Below are positions 8,935-17,646 of a DNA stretch of 64,000 nt, piece after piece. Numbering within the stretch: position 1 is the first letter of the stretch; every line of letters begins with the position of its first letter. A program made the translations under genes and the position numbers. The notes under the pieces are model-generated. The model did not search any database. It saw only the letters and a program-made list of their open reading frames with translations, and was not told where the DNA came from. The DNA is from Roseibium polysiphoniae (GTDB lineage: Bacteria; Pseudomonadota; Alphaproteobacteria; Rhizobiales; Stappiaceae), in NCBI RefSeq assembly GCF_014842925.1, contig NZ_JACYXJ010000002.1, forward strand, positions 496,001 through 560,000, written 5' to 3'.

Positions 8935-9552
8935 CTAGTTGTAGTTGTTTAATATTCGAGCAGCCGCATTGCGGGCGTGATCGGCAATGTTCGGATCGCG
9001 GGTGATCAGGGCTGCGACAATGGCCCCGTCGATCAGCAGCGCCATTTCATGGGTCAGGCCTTCCGCGTCTTCCGGCCGCGCCTCACGCGCCAACTCGCGA
9101 ATCTTGTCGAGAACGACCGTCTTGTGCCGAAGCGCAATTGCACGCATCCGGTCGTCATCCTTGTCGTGTTCGGCAACCGCGTTGATGAAGGGGCAGCCGT
9201 AAAAATGCTCCTCGGCAAACCACTTCTTCAGGACATCGAACAGGTGAACGAGTTTGTCAGCCGGGCAACCGGGCAGGGCATCGACCTCCGCGACAAACCA
9301 TTTGCGCCAGGTTTCGCCCTCGCGTTCCAGCACGGCTTCGACAAGTCCTTCCTTGGAGCCGAAGGCCTTATAGAGGGTCGTTTTGGCTGTGCCGGCCGCC
9401 GCGATGACCGCATCGACGCCAGTTGCGTTGATGCCTTGCTTGCAAAACAAGTCAGATGCGGCGAGCAGAAGCCGTTCGCGGGCGGCCCCGCGTCCTGATG
9501 CTAGGTTGGAAGTCGCAATTGCATTTGATGCGTCATTTTCAGCGAGAGACAC
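8935..9552 (-). CDS. TetR-family transcriptional regulator
   Basis: 205 residues if translation starts at the GTG at 9552 (VSLAENDASN), which has an AAGG about 8 bases upstream and gives normal family length; a TTG at 9621 is the longer alternative (228 residues). The TetR DNA-binding domain runs RERLLLAASDLFCKQG, NATGVDAVIAAAGTAKTTLYKAF, GSKEGLVEAVL. The C-terminal ligand domain is not diagnostic. It is convergent with LysR and divergent from the cyanase operon, whose promoter lies within about 250 bases, so it is the likely local repressor of that operon. Confidence 0.88.
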   Translation of the reverse strand: MSLAENDASNAIATSNLASGRGAARERLLLAASDLFCKQGINATGVDAVIAAAGTAKTTLYKAFGSKEGLVEAVLEREGETWRKWFVAEVDALPGCPADKLVHLFDVLKKWFAEEHFYGCPFINAVAEHDKDDDRMRAIALRHKTVVLDKIRELAREARPEDAEGLTHEMALLIDGAIVAALITRDPNIADHARNAAARILNNYN

Positions 9553-9787
9553 TTCGAAGCCTTTTTCAGAATACCGACCGATCTGTTTCTTTTGACTAAC
9601 GGAGCTGCGCACGCATTTCAATCAGGGAATGGGCATTGTTTCGGTGAACTTCAGGTACACCGGGCGCAGAAATAGGCGCTTTAACCGGGCGGACGGTCGC
9701 TAATTGTGCAGTGCGTTTTCGCCTGGGATCTCGACTGCTTCGTCAAACATTCAGCAATAACAATAGGTAAGGATGTTTGGCGCACTT

Positions 9788-9804
9788 TGGCACGGTCTCT
9801 GCTT
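9788..9804 (+). promoter_or_regulatory. Sigma-54 (-24/-12) promoter of the cyanase operon
   Basis: TGGCACGGTCTCTGCTT matches the RpoN consensus TGGCACG-N4-TTGC-W with the invariant GG and GC separated by exactly 10 bases; the one departure is C for T just before the GC. Expected transcription start is about 9814, roughly 30 bases before the ATPase start codon. This implies activation by an enhancer-binding protein, plausibly NtrC. I could not identify a convincing NtrC site upstream. An imperfect inverted repeat (AAACA ... TGTTT, 9810-9827) overlaps the start point and could be a TetR operator. Confidence 0.72.
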
Positions 9805-9844
9805 ATAGGAAACAGAACGGTATGTTTTCTATTTGGAGCAGTTC

Positions 9845-10678
9845 ATGGCTGGCGGTGCCCACATTCAGACGATCGGTGTCTCGCATACCTACAAGGGTGG
9901 AGGGGCAAAAGTCCTCGGACAGATAGATCTGGAAATCCGCCCTGGCGAGGCTCTGGCGTTGATTGGCCGCTCTGGTTGCGGCAAATCTACCCTCCTGCAC
10001 ATTTTGTCTGGTCTGTCTGTGCCGTCTGTCGGCAAAGTCCTGGTGGATGGCGCGCTTATCACTGAGCCGTCGCCGAGCCGGATCATGATGTTCCAGGCGC
10101 CCAGCCTTTATCCATGGATGAGCGTTGAACAGAACGTCGGACTTGGCTTGCGTTTCAATGGCAAGATGAAGGAGGCCGGCCACCGCATTCCCGAGGTTTT
10201 GGAGCTGGTTGAACTCGGCGACTATGCCAAGCGCAACGTTCAGGATCTTTCCGGCGGGCAACAGCAACGGGTTGCCCTTGCACGATCATTGGCCTTGAAA
10301 CCCGACGTTCTACTTCTCGATGAGCCCCTCTCGGCCCTCGATGCTTTTACCCGTCATGCCCTTCAAAGAGATATTCGCCGGATCTGCAAGGATCTTGGCA
10401 TCACGCTCATACTTGTCACCCATGACATCAATGAGGCTGTGATGATGGCGGATCGTGCACTGGTGCTGAAGGCCGACCCGGGCGACATCGATGCCGAGAT
10501 TGCGATCCCGATCCCCGGGGGCCGACTGCCCTCCATGCAGGAATTTTCCGATGTGCGCCGCCAGCTTGTGGCGGCCTATGAGGCGGCTGCCGGCCTGACG
10601 ATGGCCGAGGCGCAAGGTTTCATTTCCGACAAGAGCTTGAACGCACCAGCGCCAGTTGAACGACTGGCAGCCAATTGA
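9845..10678 (+). CDS. ABC transporter ATPase, nitrate/sulfonate/taurine type
   Basis: 277 residues from the ATG at 9845, preceded by GGAG at about 6 bases; a TTG four codons earlier is possible. It shows Walker A GRSGCGKST, Q-loop MFQAPSLYPWM, signature LSGGQQQRVALARSL and Walker B VLLLDEPLSALD followed by a switch histidine in LVTHDINEA. The closest families are SsuB/TauB/NrtD/CynD. It is the first gene of the operon leading to cyanase. Substrate is inferred from neighbours to be cyanate, thiocyanate or an organosulfur-nitrogen compound. Confidence 0.92.
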   Translation: MAGGAHIQTIGVSHTYKGGGAKVLGQIDLEIRPGEALALIGRSGCGKSTLLHILSGLSVPSVGKVLVDGALITEPSPSRIMMFQAPSLYPWMSVEQNVGLGLRFNGKMKEAGHRIPEVLELVELGDYAKRNVQDLSGGQQQRVALARSLALKPDVLLLDEPLSALDAFTRHALQRDIRRICKDLGITLILVTHDINEAVMMADRALVLKADPGDIDAEIAIPIPGGRLPSMQEFSDVRRQLVAAYEAAAGLTMAEAQGFISDKSLNAPAPVERLAAN

Positions 10679-10709
10679 CCCCTGTTTCAGACCGCAAAGG
10701 CATCAGATC

Positions 10710-11996
10710 ATGAGCAAGACCGAAAGCACCTATCTCGAAAGCTTGAAAACTGAGGAATTTGATTGGGCCATGCAGAAATGGGCCGGCGAGGCCTATGCGG
10801 GTGATTATTCCCGCCGCGAAATGCTGAACATGTTCGCCAAGGGCGGTCTGTTCGCGTCGCTGTCGGGGCTTCTTTCGTCACTGCCGCAGATGTCCTACGC
10901 CCAGGATGATGAAGTGGTGCGCATCGGCTATCTGCCCATCACCGATGCCACCGCCTTGCTGGTGGCGCACGCGAAGGGCTTCTTTGCAGATGAGGGACTG
11001 GAGGCTGAGCGGCCGACGTTGATCCGTGGCTGGTCACCGCTGATCGAGGGCTTTGTATCCAACAAGTTCAACGTGGTGCACTTCCTCAATCCGATCCCGA
11101 TCTGGATGCGCTACAACAACGACTTCCCGGTCAAGATCATGGCCTGGGCGCATACCAACGGGTCCGGCCTTGTCGTCGGCAAACACACCGACATCACCGA
11201 TTTTTCCCAGTTGGGCGGCAAGCAGGTCGCAGTGCCGTTCTGGTATTCGATGCACAATATTGTGCTTCAGTATGCGCTGAGAGCCTCCGGCGTCACTCCG
11301 GTGATCAAGGGACCGGGAGAGCCCCTGGCGGAAAACGAGTGCAACCTTCAGGTCATGGCGCCGCCGGAAATGCCGGCGTCGCTCGCAGCCCGGAAGCTCG
11401 ACGCATACATTGTTGCCGAGCCGTTCAACGCCCTGGGAGAGATGAAAGCCGGCGCGCGGATGCTGCGCTTTACCGGTGATATCTGGAAAAACCACCCGTG
11501 CTGTGTGCTTTGCATGCATGAGGAGGCAACAAAGGCCCGACCCGAGTGGACCCAGAAAGTGGTCAACGCCGTGGTCCGGGGTGCCATCTACGCATCGACC
11601 AACAAGGCGGAAGTTGCCGAGATCATCTCGAAGAATGGCGAAGGCTACCTGCCGGCGCCAGGTCCGGTGGTCAAGCGCGCAATGACCGAATATGACCTGC
11701 CGGCCTATCGCGAGAGTGGGGCGGTCCAGCACGTTGACGAATGGGGCAATGGCCGGATCGACTTCCAGCCCTGGCCTTATCCCTCAGCCACCAAACTGAC
11801 CGTCGAGCAGATGAAGCAGACGGTTGTGGGCGGCGACAAGAACTTCCTGGCCGATCTCGATCCCTCTTTCGTTGCCGGCGATCTGGTGGACCGCAGTTTC
11901 GTCAAGGCTTCCCTCGAAAAATATCCTGAGTGGAAGAACGATCCTTCGGTCAATCCGGACGACCCGTTCAACCGCGAGGAGGTTCTGTCGCTGTGA
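10710..11996 (+). CDS. ABC transporter substrate-binding protein, nitrate/sulfonate (NMT1/SsuA) type
   Basis: 428 residues from the ATG at 10710 (MSKTESTYLESLKTEEF); the frame is open further upstream but overlaps the ATPase gene. A twin-arginine motif YSRREMLNMFAKGG starts near residue 33, giving an unusually long n-region, and the h-region ends near SYAQDDE. The mature part begins with VRIGYLPITDATALLVAHA, typical of NrtA/SsuA-like proteins. The family binds oxyanions, sulfonates, cyanate or pyrimidine precursors. The paired CC at NHPCCVLCMHEE is notable. It overlaps the permease start by 4 bases. Confidence 0.9.
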   Translation: MSKTESTYLESLKTEEFDWAMQKWAGEAYAGDYSRREMLNMFAKGGLFASLSGLLSSLPQMSYAQDDEVVRIGYLPITDATALLVAHAKGFFADEGLEAERPTLIRGWSPLIEGFVSNKFNVVHFLNPIPIWMRYNNDFPVKIMAWAHTNGSGLVVGKHTDITDFSQLGGKQVAVPFWYSMHNIVLQYALRASGVTPVIKGPGEPLAENECNLQVMAPPEMPASLAARKLDAYIVAEPFNALGEMKAGARMLRFTGDIWKNHPCCVLCMHEEATKARPEWTQKVVNAVVRGAIYASTNKAEVAEIISKNGEGYLPAPGPVVKRAMTEYDLPAYRESGAVQHVDEWGNGRIDFQPWPYPSATKLTVEQMKQTVVGGDKNFLADLDPSFVAGDLVDRSFVKASLEKYPEWKNDPSVNPDDPFNREEVLSL

Positions 11997-12853
11997 GCGA
12001 GACGAGCCACGCCCTGAACCCGGAGGCGGGTTTTACACCCGCGTCCAGAGCGACCAGCGGCAAACCCTTGGTGTCGGACGGCATGAAGAATGCGCTGGAG
12101 AGCCTCGGCTATTCGCTCGCCGGTCTCGCCTTGCTCCTCGCTGTCTGGTGGGTTGGAGGCCGCATTGTCGAGGCGTCTGACGACCTCTACGCCTTCGCCG
12201 ATTTCGCACCGGCCCAAACCCTGGAACGGCTGTCGGAGATGATCCGCACAGGAGAAGCCATTCAGATCACGATCCCCAGCCTGATCAGGGTTGCTTCCGG
12301 CTTGTTCTGGGCCATCGCGATTGGGGTGCCGGTCGGCATTCTGGTCGGGGCGATCACGGGTTTTCGCAAGCTCACCAATGTGCCGTTTCAGTTCTTGAGA
12401 ATGATCTCGCCGCTGTCGTGGATGCCGATTGCCGTCATGGCCTTTGCCACGTGGGAAGGTGCAATTGTCTTCCTGATTACGGTTGCCGCCATCTGGCCGG
12501 TGCTCTTCTCAACAGCTTCTGGACTGAGGCGCATCGAACCATCCTGGTTCAAGGTTGCGCGCAATCTCGGTGCGCGTCCCTGGCACCTGCTGTTTGTCAT
12601 CATCCTGCCGGCGATCTCGCAGGACATCCTGTCCGGCATTCGTCTGGCACTCGGTGTGGCCTGGATCATCCTGGTTCCAGCCGAGTACCTCGGGGTCACA
12701 TCCGGCCTCGGCTACGCAATCAATGACGCCCGCGACACGCTCGAATACGACCGGCTCGCGGCCACCGTCGTGATCATCGGGGTGATCGGTTTCAGCCTCG
12801 ATTCCCTGTTGCAGCTGGCCATCGCAAAGCTCAGCTGGCTGCGATCATCCTGA
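11993..12853 (+). CDS. ABC transporter permease, nitrate/sulfonate type
   Basis: 286 residues from a GTG at 11993 whose bases overlap the upstream TGA, a typical coupled start; the longer frame from 11930 is rejected because it lies within the binding-protein gene. It has six predicted membrane segments and the family EAA loop around WFKVARNLGARPWHLLFVIILPA with the conserved glycine. The C-terminal half (SGIRLALGVAWIILVPAEYLG) is characteristic of SsuC/TauC/NrtB. It completes the importer of the cyanase operon. Confidence 0.9.
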   Translation: MSETSHALNPEAGFTPASRATSGKPLVSDGMKNALESLGYSLAGLALLLAVWWVGGRIVEASDDLYAFADFAPAQTLERLSEMIRTGEAIQITIPSLIRVASGLFWAIAIGVPVGILVGAITGFRKLTNVPFQFLRMISPLSWMPIAVMAFATWEGAIVFLITVAAIWPVLFSTASGLRRIEPSWFKVARNLGARPWHLLFVIILPAISQDILSGIRLALGVAWIILVPAEYLGVTSGLGYAINDARDTLEYDRLAATVVIIGVIGFSLDSLLQLAIAKLSWLRSS

Positions 12854-12890
12854 TTTCATTTTGCCCAAGGAAACCAAGAAGGAGAAATAG

Positions 12891-13427
12891 ATGTCCGAAC
12901 CCGCAACAGCCCTGACCGGGTGTTTGGCGCCGATCGACAAGGGTGGTCTCGATGCCCTGATCGAGAATGGCAAGAAAGACCCGAAAGCGGTCAAGACCCT
13001 GAAGTGCAAGACCGTTGCCGAAGGTCGCTTTCGCCATGCCAACTATATCCGCGATCTAGAGCCCTACATCGTCGACGAGCCGCCGGGTCTTCTGGGTGAC
13101 GACACGGCGCCGAACCCTTCGGAAGCGTCTCTGGCAGCTCTGGGCTCCTGCATTGCCGTCGGCCTGCACGCCAATGCCGTTCACCGGGGCATCACGATCA
13201 ATTCGCTCGAGGTTGAGCTCGAAGGTGATCTCAACATCACCGCCGTCTGGGGAACCGGCGACGTCAGCGAGAAGCCGGTCGGTTTCACGGACGTGAGGAT
13301 CAATGTCCACATGGACGCCGACGCGCCCCAGGAGACCATCGACGAGCTGGTCGCCCATGTGTGTCAGTGGTCACCGGTGTTCAACACCTTCTCGCGGCCC
13401 GTGACCATGGTTGCGGCCTCCGCTTGA
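12891..13427 (+). CDS. OsmC-family protein
   Basis: 178 residues with the OsmC/Ohr fold signature: a central redox cysteine in LAALGSCIAVGLHANAVHRG (C near residue 84), preceded by GDDTAPNPSEASL. The second cysteine of classical peroxidases is plausibly the one in AHVCQWSPVFNT near the C-terminus. OsmC proteins reduce organic peroxides or bind small reactive electrophiles. In sulfonate and thiocompound operons they commonly accompany flavin oxygenases, so a role in handling peroxide or a reactive sulfur intermediate is likely here. It lies 37 bases after the permease gene on the same transcript. Confidence 0.88.
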   Translation: MSEPATALTGCLAPIDKGGLDALIENGKKDPKAVKTLKCKTVAEGRFRHANYIRDLEPYIVDEPPGLLGDDTAPNPSEASLAALGSCIAVGLHANAVHRGITINSLEVELEGDLNITAVWGTGDVSEKPVGFTDVRINVHMDADAPQETIDELVAHVCQWSPVFNTFSRPVTMVAASA

Positions 13428-13510
13428 TCAAACGGTCCGCCTGGCCTGTTCAGAGCCGGGCGGACCTTCCCGAAATCAAACCCGGATCAGGGGAACGAGG
13501 AGGCGCGAAG

Positions 13511-14665
13511 ATGAACGCACAGGTACAGCTTAAAACGGTCGACGATGTGGTCTCGCCGAACAGGATCGAAAGCATCTTGGCGAATGTGACGCAGATCGCG
13601 AAGACCGACCTCGCGCCGCTCGTTCACGATATCGATCTCAAGGGTGTCTATCCGGAAAACGTGATGCGCGCGCTTGGGGAAGCCGGGGCCTATGGGCAGC
13701 ATGCGCCGATGACGTCCGCATCGTCGCCTTCTCCTGACGCCTTTGATCTGGAGACCGCGATCCGCGCCATGTCCATTGTCGGAGAAGAGTGCCTCTCGAC
13801 CGCCTTTTGCGTCTGGTGTCAGGATGCGCTCGCCTGGTACATCGCCAACTCCGGCAACGAGTTGCTGAAGAAAAACCTCGGCCCGAAGGTGGCCAGCGGT
13901 GAGGTTCTTGGCGGCACGGGTCTGTCCAACCCGATGAAATCGCTCTTCGGCATCGAGAAGCTTCGCCTCAAGGGCGTCAGGGTTGATGGCGGGTTTGAGG
14001 TCACGGGCACTTTGCCCTGGGTCTCGAACCTTGGTGAAGATCATCATTTCGGCATCGTCTTTGCACTTCCCGGCGAGGAGGATCGCAAGGTCATGGCCGT
14101 TGCCGATTGTTCAGCCGAGGGCGTGAAGATCTCGGAAAACGATGATTTCGTTGCACTGGACGGCACGAGGACTTTTGCTATCCAGCTGCGCAAGGCGTTT
14201 ATTCCGGCTGAAAGTGTGCTCGCCGACCCGATCGACGAGTATATTCCGCGCATCCGCGCTGGTTTCATCCTGCTTCAGGCAGGTATGGCCTTCGGCATGA
14301 TCCGGTCATGCATCGATCTGATGGAACAGGCCGGCCAGACGCTGTCCCACGTCAATTGCCATCTTCCAGATCAGCCGGAAGACTTCAGGGTTCAGCTGGA
14401 CGCCATGGAGCGCGAGGTCTTTGAGCTCGCACGCACGCCCTTCGACCCGTCGAAGGAGTATTTCATTCGCGTCATCAAGGCGCGCCTGGCCGCCGGTGAT
14501 GCCTCCGTCGCTGCTGCACACAACGCGATGCTCCATTGCGGCGCGCGTGGCTATGTCCGCCGCGGTGCTGCTCAGCGCCGGCTGCGCGAGGCCTATTTCG
14601 TCGCCATCGTGACGCCTGCCACCAAGCAACTCAGAAAAATGCTGTCCGATCTCGGGGCCGCCTGA
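13511..14665 (+). CDS. Acyl-CoA dehydrogenase-like flavoprotein (possible DszC-type monooxygenase)
   Basis: 384 residues from the ATG at 13511 (MNAQVQLKTVDDV); upstream codons from 13361 overlap the OsmC gene. The three-domain acyl-CoA dehydrogenase layout is visible: helical N-terminus, a middle beta domain with GEVLGGTGLSNP (flavin region) and VTGTLPWVSNLGEDHHFGIV, and a C-terminal helical bundle ending in ARGYVRRGAAQRRLREAYF. I cannot locate the catalytic glutamate of true acyl-CoA dehydrogenases with confidence. Relatives beside sulfonate importers act as flavin-dependent monooxygenases (DszC/SfnC group). In this operon an oxidation at sulfur or nitrogen that releases cyanate is plausible but unproven. 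Confidence 0.8.
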   Translation: MNAQVQLKTVDDVVSPNRIESILANVTQIAKTDLAPLVHDIDLKGVYPENVMRALGEAGAYGQHAPMTSASSPSPDAFDLETAIRAMSIVGEECLSTAFCVWCQDALAWYIANSGNELLKKNLGPKVASGEVLGGTGLSNPMKSLFGIEKLRLKGVRVDGGFEVTGTLPWVSNLGEDHHFGIVFALPGEEDRKVMAVADCSAEGVKISENDDFVALDGTRTFAIQLRKAFIPAESVLADPIDEYIPRIRAGFILLQAGMAFGMIRSCIDLMEQAGQTLSHVNCHLPDQPEDFRVQLDAMEREVFELARTPFDPSKEYFIRVIKARLAAGDASVAAAHNAMLHCGARGYVRRGAAQRRLREAYFVAIVTPATKQLRKMLSDLGAA

Positions 14666-14700
14666 TCTCACCGATTGTTTTTGAAGAAGGAGTAGTGACA

Positions 14701-15555
14701 ATGACCGATGGTACTTTGATTTCTCCCGAAGGCCTTGAAAGCCTGTGCGCCAGTGAACCCTGTGTCGTGATCGACACGCGGGCACCAGAGGCTTATGCCG
14801 CCGGTCATATCCCCGGTGCTGTCAACCTGCATGACATCTTCACCTACCTGGCGACGTCATCACCGGAAGGCATTGCCGAATTGCGTGGCAAGTTCGCCGA
14901 AGAGTTCGGCTCTGTCGGCTTGTCGGGTGCGGAGACGGCCGTGATCTACGAGCAATCCATGGCGTCTGGGTTTGGACAGTCTTGCCGGGGGTACTTCCTG
15001 CTGCAGTATCTCGGCTATCCGAAGATCAAGGTTCTCCATGGTGGCTATGAAGCCTGGACCGCGGCTGGTCTTACAGCATCAACCGACGCTGTTGCTCCGG
15101 AGCCAAAGGCCTTCCCAGTTTCTGATGCAGGCGCTGACCTGATGATGAATGTCAGCGACATGATGAGCGCTGTCGACAGCGAAGAAGTCGTCAAGCTGGA
15201 CGTGCGCGACATTGATGAGTGGATCGCCGAAAGCTCTTCGCCCTATGGCAAGGACTTTTGCCCGCGCAAGGGTCGCATTCCAGGTGCCAAATGGATCGAA
15301 TGGTACCGGATGATGAAGCCGACGGCGTCCGGGCCGATGATCAAGTCCAAGGAAGAGGTGCTTGCTGAATGCGCCACGGTTGGCATCACGCCGGAGACGC
15401 CCGTCGCGCTCTATTGCTTCAAGGGCGCTCGCGCATCGAACACCTACCTGGCGCTGAAGGAAGCTGGCGTGAAAGACGTCAAGATCTACTTCGGCTCGTG
15501 GAATGAGTGGTCCCGGGATCCCGCGCTCCCGATCGAAGAAGGTCTGCCGTTCTAA
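14701..15555 (+). CDS. Two-domain rhodanese (sulfurtransferase)
   Basis: 284 residues from the ATG at 14701. Two rhodanese domains: residues about 1-130 (VVIDTRAPEAYAAGHIPGAV) and about 140-284 (LDVRDIDEWIAESS and GRIPGAKWIEW). Only the second has the catalytic loop, ALYCFKGARASN, with its cysteine; the first has VIYEQSMASG, lacking cysteine, as expected for an inactive domain of tandem thiosulfate or mercaptopyruvate sulfurtransferases. Rhodaneses move sulfane sulfur to cyanide or thiols, forming thiocyanate with cyanide. Its position between the flavoprotein and cyanase suggests the substrate carries both sulfur and a C-N group. Confidence 0.92.
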   Translation: MTDGTLISPEGLESLCASEPCVVIDTRAPEAYAAGHIPGAVNLHDIFTYLATSSPEGIAELRGKFAEEFGSVGLSGAETAVIYEQSMASGFGQSCRGYFLLQYLGYPKIKVLHGGYEAWTAAGLTASTDAVAPEPKAFPVSDAGADLMMNVSDMMSAVDSEEVVKLDVRDIDEWIAESSSPYGKDFCPRKGRIPGAKWIEWYRMMKPTASGPMIKSKEEVLAECATVGITPETPVALYCFKGARASNTYLALKEAGVKDVKIYFGSWNEWSRDPALPIEEGLPF

Positions 15556-15720
15556 GAGCAGACTGCGCTGGTGGTGGCAGCCTGCCGCCGGCGCATTGCT
15601 CGGCAAAGGAGCTGAGCCCGAGAGCCACGACCGCATGCCGCGGGTGGTCTGGCGGGCATGCCGGCCTCTGCCTGCATGACTTATTCAAATGAACCGACAA
15701 CCTATTACTGGAGAGCAATT

Positions 15721-16224
15721 ATGAGCACCGTGACGACCATGCCGTCCGCTGATGTGACATTGGCACCGCTGATGACGAAGCTGGAAATGACCGAGCTGGT
15801 ATTGGCAGCGAAATTCGCCAGGCAGGCGAGCTGGGCCGACATTTCGGCCGCCGCCGGCATGTCTGATGTCTTTGTCGTTTCCGCATGTCTTGGCCAGAAT
15901 GCACTGCCCGCCGAGGCGGCGGCAAAAGTGGCGGCGTTTCTGGGCCTTGGCAATCGGACCAAGGATGTGGAAATTGCGTTGCAGCTACCGCCCAAGAAGG
16001 CGCAGGAAGCTGAGACTGTCTCCAAGGATCCGCTGATCTACCGCTTCTTTGAAATCACCTATGTCTATGGTGACACCATCAAGGAGCTGATCCACGAGGA
16101 ATTTGGCGACGGGATCATGAGTGCGATTGATTTTGACCTGAAGATCGAGCGGGAAGAAAACCCCAAGGGCGACAGGGTCAAGATCACCATGTGCGGAAAG
16201 TTCCTGCCGTACAATCAGTGGTGA
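15721..16224 (+). CDS. cynS: Cyanate hydratase (cyanase)
   Basis: 167 residues. Cyanase converts cyanate plus bicarbonate to CO2 and carbamate, hence ammonia. The active-site trio known from E. coli (Arg, Glu, Ser) is present: R108 and E111 in DPLIYRFFEI and S134 in GDGIMSAIDF. The N-terminal helical DNA-binding-like domain (MTELVLAAKFARQ, SWADISAAAG) is also intact. A start at M18 is possible, but the ATG at 15721 has a GGAGAG ahead of it. It is the last gene of the operon, 165 bases after the rhodanese. It shows that the pathway ends in cyanate and a usable nitrogen source. Confidence 0.95.
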   Translation: MSTVTTMPSADVTLAPLMTKLEMTELVLAAKFARQASWADISAAAGMSDVFVVSACLGQNALPAEAAAKVAAFLGLGNRTKDVEIALQLPPKKAQEAETVSKDPLIYRFFEITYVYGDTIKELIHEEFGDGIMSAIDFDLKIEREENPKGDRVKITMCGKFLPYNQW

Positions 16225-16237
16225 TGTCCTCGGCAAA

Positions 16238-16268
16238 CTCTGCCGGACCGTCCTCGGGTTCGGCGGAG
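16238..16268 (+). terminator. Hairpin after cyanase
   Basis: CTCTGCCGGAC (16238-16248) can pair over 11 positions, two of them G-U, with GTTCGGCGGAG (16258-16268) around a 9-base loop, starting 14 bases after the cynS stop. No T-tract follows, so termination is possible but not certain. The remaining sequence to 16490 shows no further gene. Confidence 0.42.
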
Positions 16269-16490
16269 CGCTTCAGCTGGCAGGCTCTGATGCGTTGGTG
16301 AACTGCGCAATGTTCTCGCCGAGAGTGACCAGCCAGATGTGTTGAATGCGACGTTTAGGGCATCAGGCTGTTTGAAGCGGTTCTCAGCCTGTGCCATGAT
16401 CATGTTTGATGAGCAGCGCGCAACTTCCAGCGCGTCTCACTCCATCTTCTCGCGGGCTTCTCCGCATTTCATGGTCAAAAAGAGGTCTCA

Positions 16491-17621
16491 ATGGTTCTCG
16501 CCGAGCTTGGATTCGATGCTGGTCAGATTCTCGCGGGCTTGAAGCCCTGGGTGGAGTGCGAAAGCCCCACCTATGACGCGGCGGCTGTCGACCGCATGAT
16601 GGATCTTGCGACCTATGACCTTGTGGCCGCTGGCGCGACGATTGAGCGAATTCCTGGACGCATGGGCTTTGGCGGTTCGGTCCGAGCGACCTTTCCGCAC
16701 AAATCGGCTGGGGAGCCGGGGATCCTGATTTCCGGCCACCTTGATACGGTGCATCCCGTCGGAACGCTTGATGTCTTGCCGTGGCGGATCGACGGCAACA
16801 AATGCTTCGGGCCGGGCGTCATGGACATGAAGGCGGGAAACTATCTTGCCATCGAGGCCGTACGGAAACTTGCGCTTGCGGGCCATGAAACGCCGCTGCC
16901 GGTCACGGTCCTGTTCACTCCCGATGAGGAAGTTGGAACGCCGTCGACGCGTGAGCTGATCGAGATGGAGGCGCGGAAGAACAAGTATGTTTTGGTGCCC
17001 GAGCCTGCGAGTGCCGACGGCGGTGCTGTCACCGGGCGCTATGCAATCGCGCGCTTTCATCTGAAAGCCAAAGGCAAGCCGAGCCATGCCAGCTGGGCGC
17101 TTGAGGATGGGCGCTCGGCGATCGCTGCCATGGCGCGGAAAATCCTCCAGATCGAGGCACTGACCACGCCGGACTGCACATTCAGCGTTGGCGTCGTCAA
17201 AGGCGGTCAGTGGGTCAATTGCGTTTCTTCGCTGTGCGAGGCAGAGGTTCTGAGCATGGCCAAGCGCCAGGCCGACCTCGATGACGGTGTCGAACGGATG
17301 CTTGCGCTGAGCGAAGAAGCAGGTGGTGTCGTTTTCGAGGTGACACAGAGCGTGACGCGGCCGGTATGGGAGCCGTCTTCCGAAACCCTGGCCATGTATG
17401 ATCTGGCGCGTGATGTCGCCAAGGAAATCGGCTTCGATCTGACACATGGCAGTGCGGGCGGCGGATCAGACGGCAACTTCACCGGAGCGATGGGCATTCC
17501 GACCCTGGATTCCATTGGGGTCCGCGGCCACGGGCTGCACACGCTCGATGAACATATCTACATCGACAGTCTGGTTGAGCGCGCGCAGCTCATGGCCGGA
17601 ATGCTTATGCGCCTTGCTTAG
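16491..17621 (+). CDS. M20-family metallopeptidase, carboxypeptidase G2-like
   Basis: 376 residues with an upstream GAGGT. The dinuclear zinc-site motifs of the M20 clan appear in order: SGHLDTVHPVG (His, Asp), GPGVMDMKAG (bridging Asp), TPDEEVGTPSTR (catalytic Glu and Glu ligand), VPEPAS, and GLHTLDEHI near the end. M20 enzymes release amino acids or amines from N-acyl or peptide substrates. It is a separate plus-strand gene, convergent with the acetylpolyamine-amidohydrolase-like gene; the intended substrate is not evident. Confidence 0.9.
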   Translation: MVLAELGFDAGQILAGLKPWVECESPTYDAAAVDRMMDLATYDLVAAGATIERIPGRMGFGGSVRATFPHKSAGEPGILISGHLDTVHPVGTLDVLPWRIDGNKCFGPGVMDMKAGNYLAIEAVRKLALAGHETPLPVTVLFTPDEEVGTPSTRELIEMEARKNKYVLVPEPASADGGAVTGRYAIARFHLKAKGKPSHASWALEDGRSAIAAMARKILQIEALTTPDCTFSVGVVKGGQWVNCVSSLCEAEVLSMAKRQADLDDGVERMLALSEEAGGVVFEVTQSVTRPVWEPSSETLAMYDLARDVAKEIGFDLTHGSAGGGSDGNFTGAMGIPTLDSIGVRGHGLHTLDEHIYIDSLVERAQLMAGMLMRLA

Positions 17622-17646
17622 ATCGTTTCTCTGTTCGGCGAGCGGA

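Noticed and set aside
9732..9750. A second sigma-54-like site, TGGGATCTCGACTGCTT, upstream of the cyanase operon
   Set aside because: GG and GC have the right spacing but the rest departs from TGGCACG, and the 9788 site is much closer to consensus and better placed.
15556..15720. A possible small gene between rhodanese and cyanase
   Set aside because: Short frames exist on both strands, but none has a convincing start or conserved character; the stretch is best read as untranslated.
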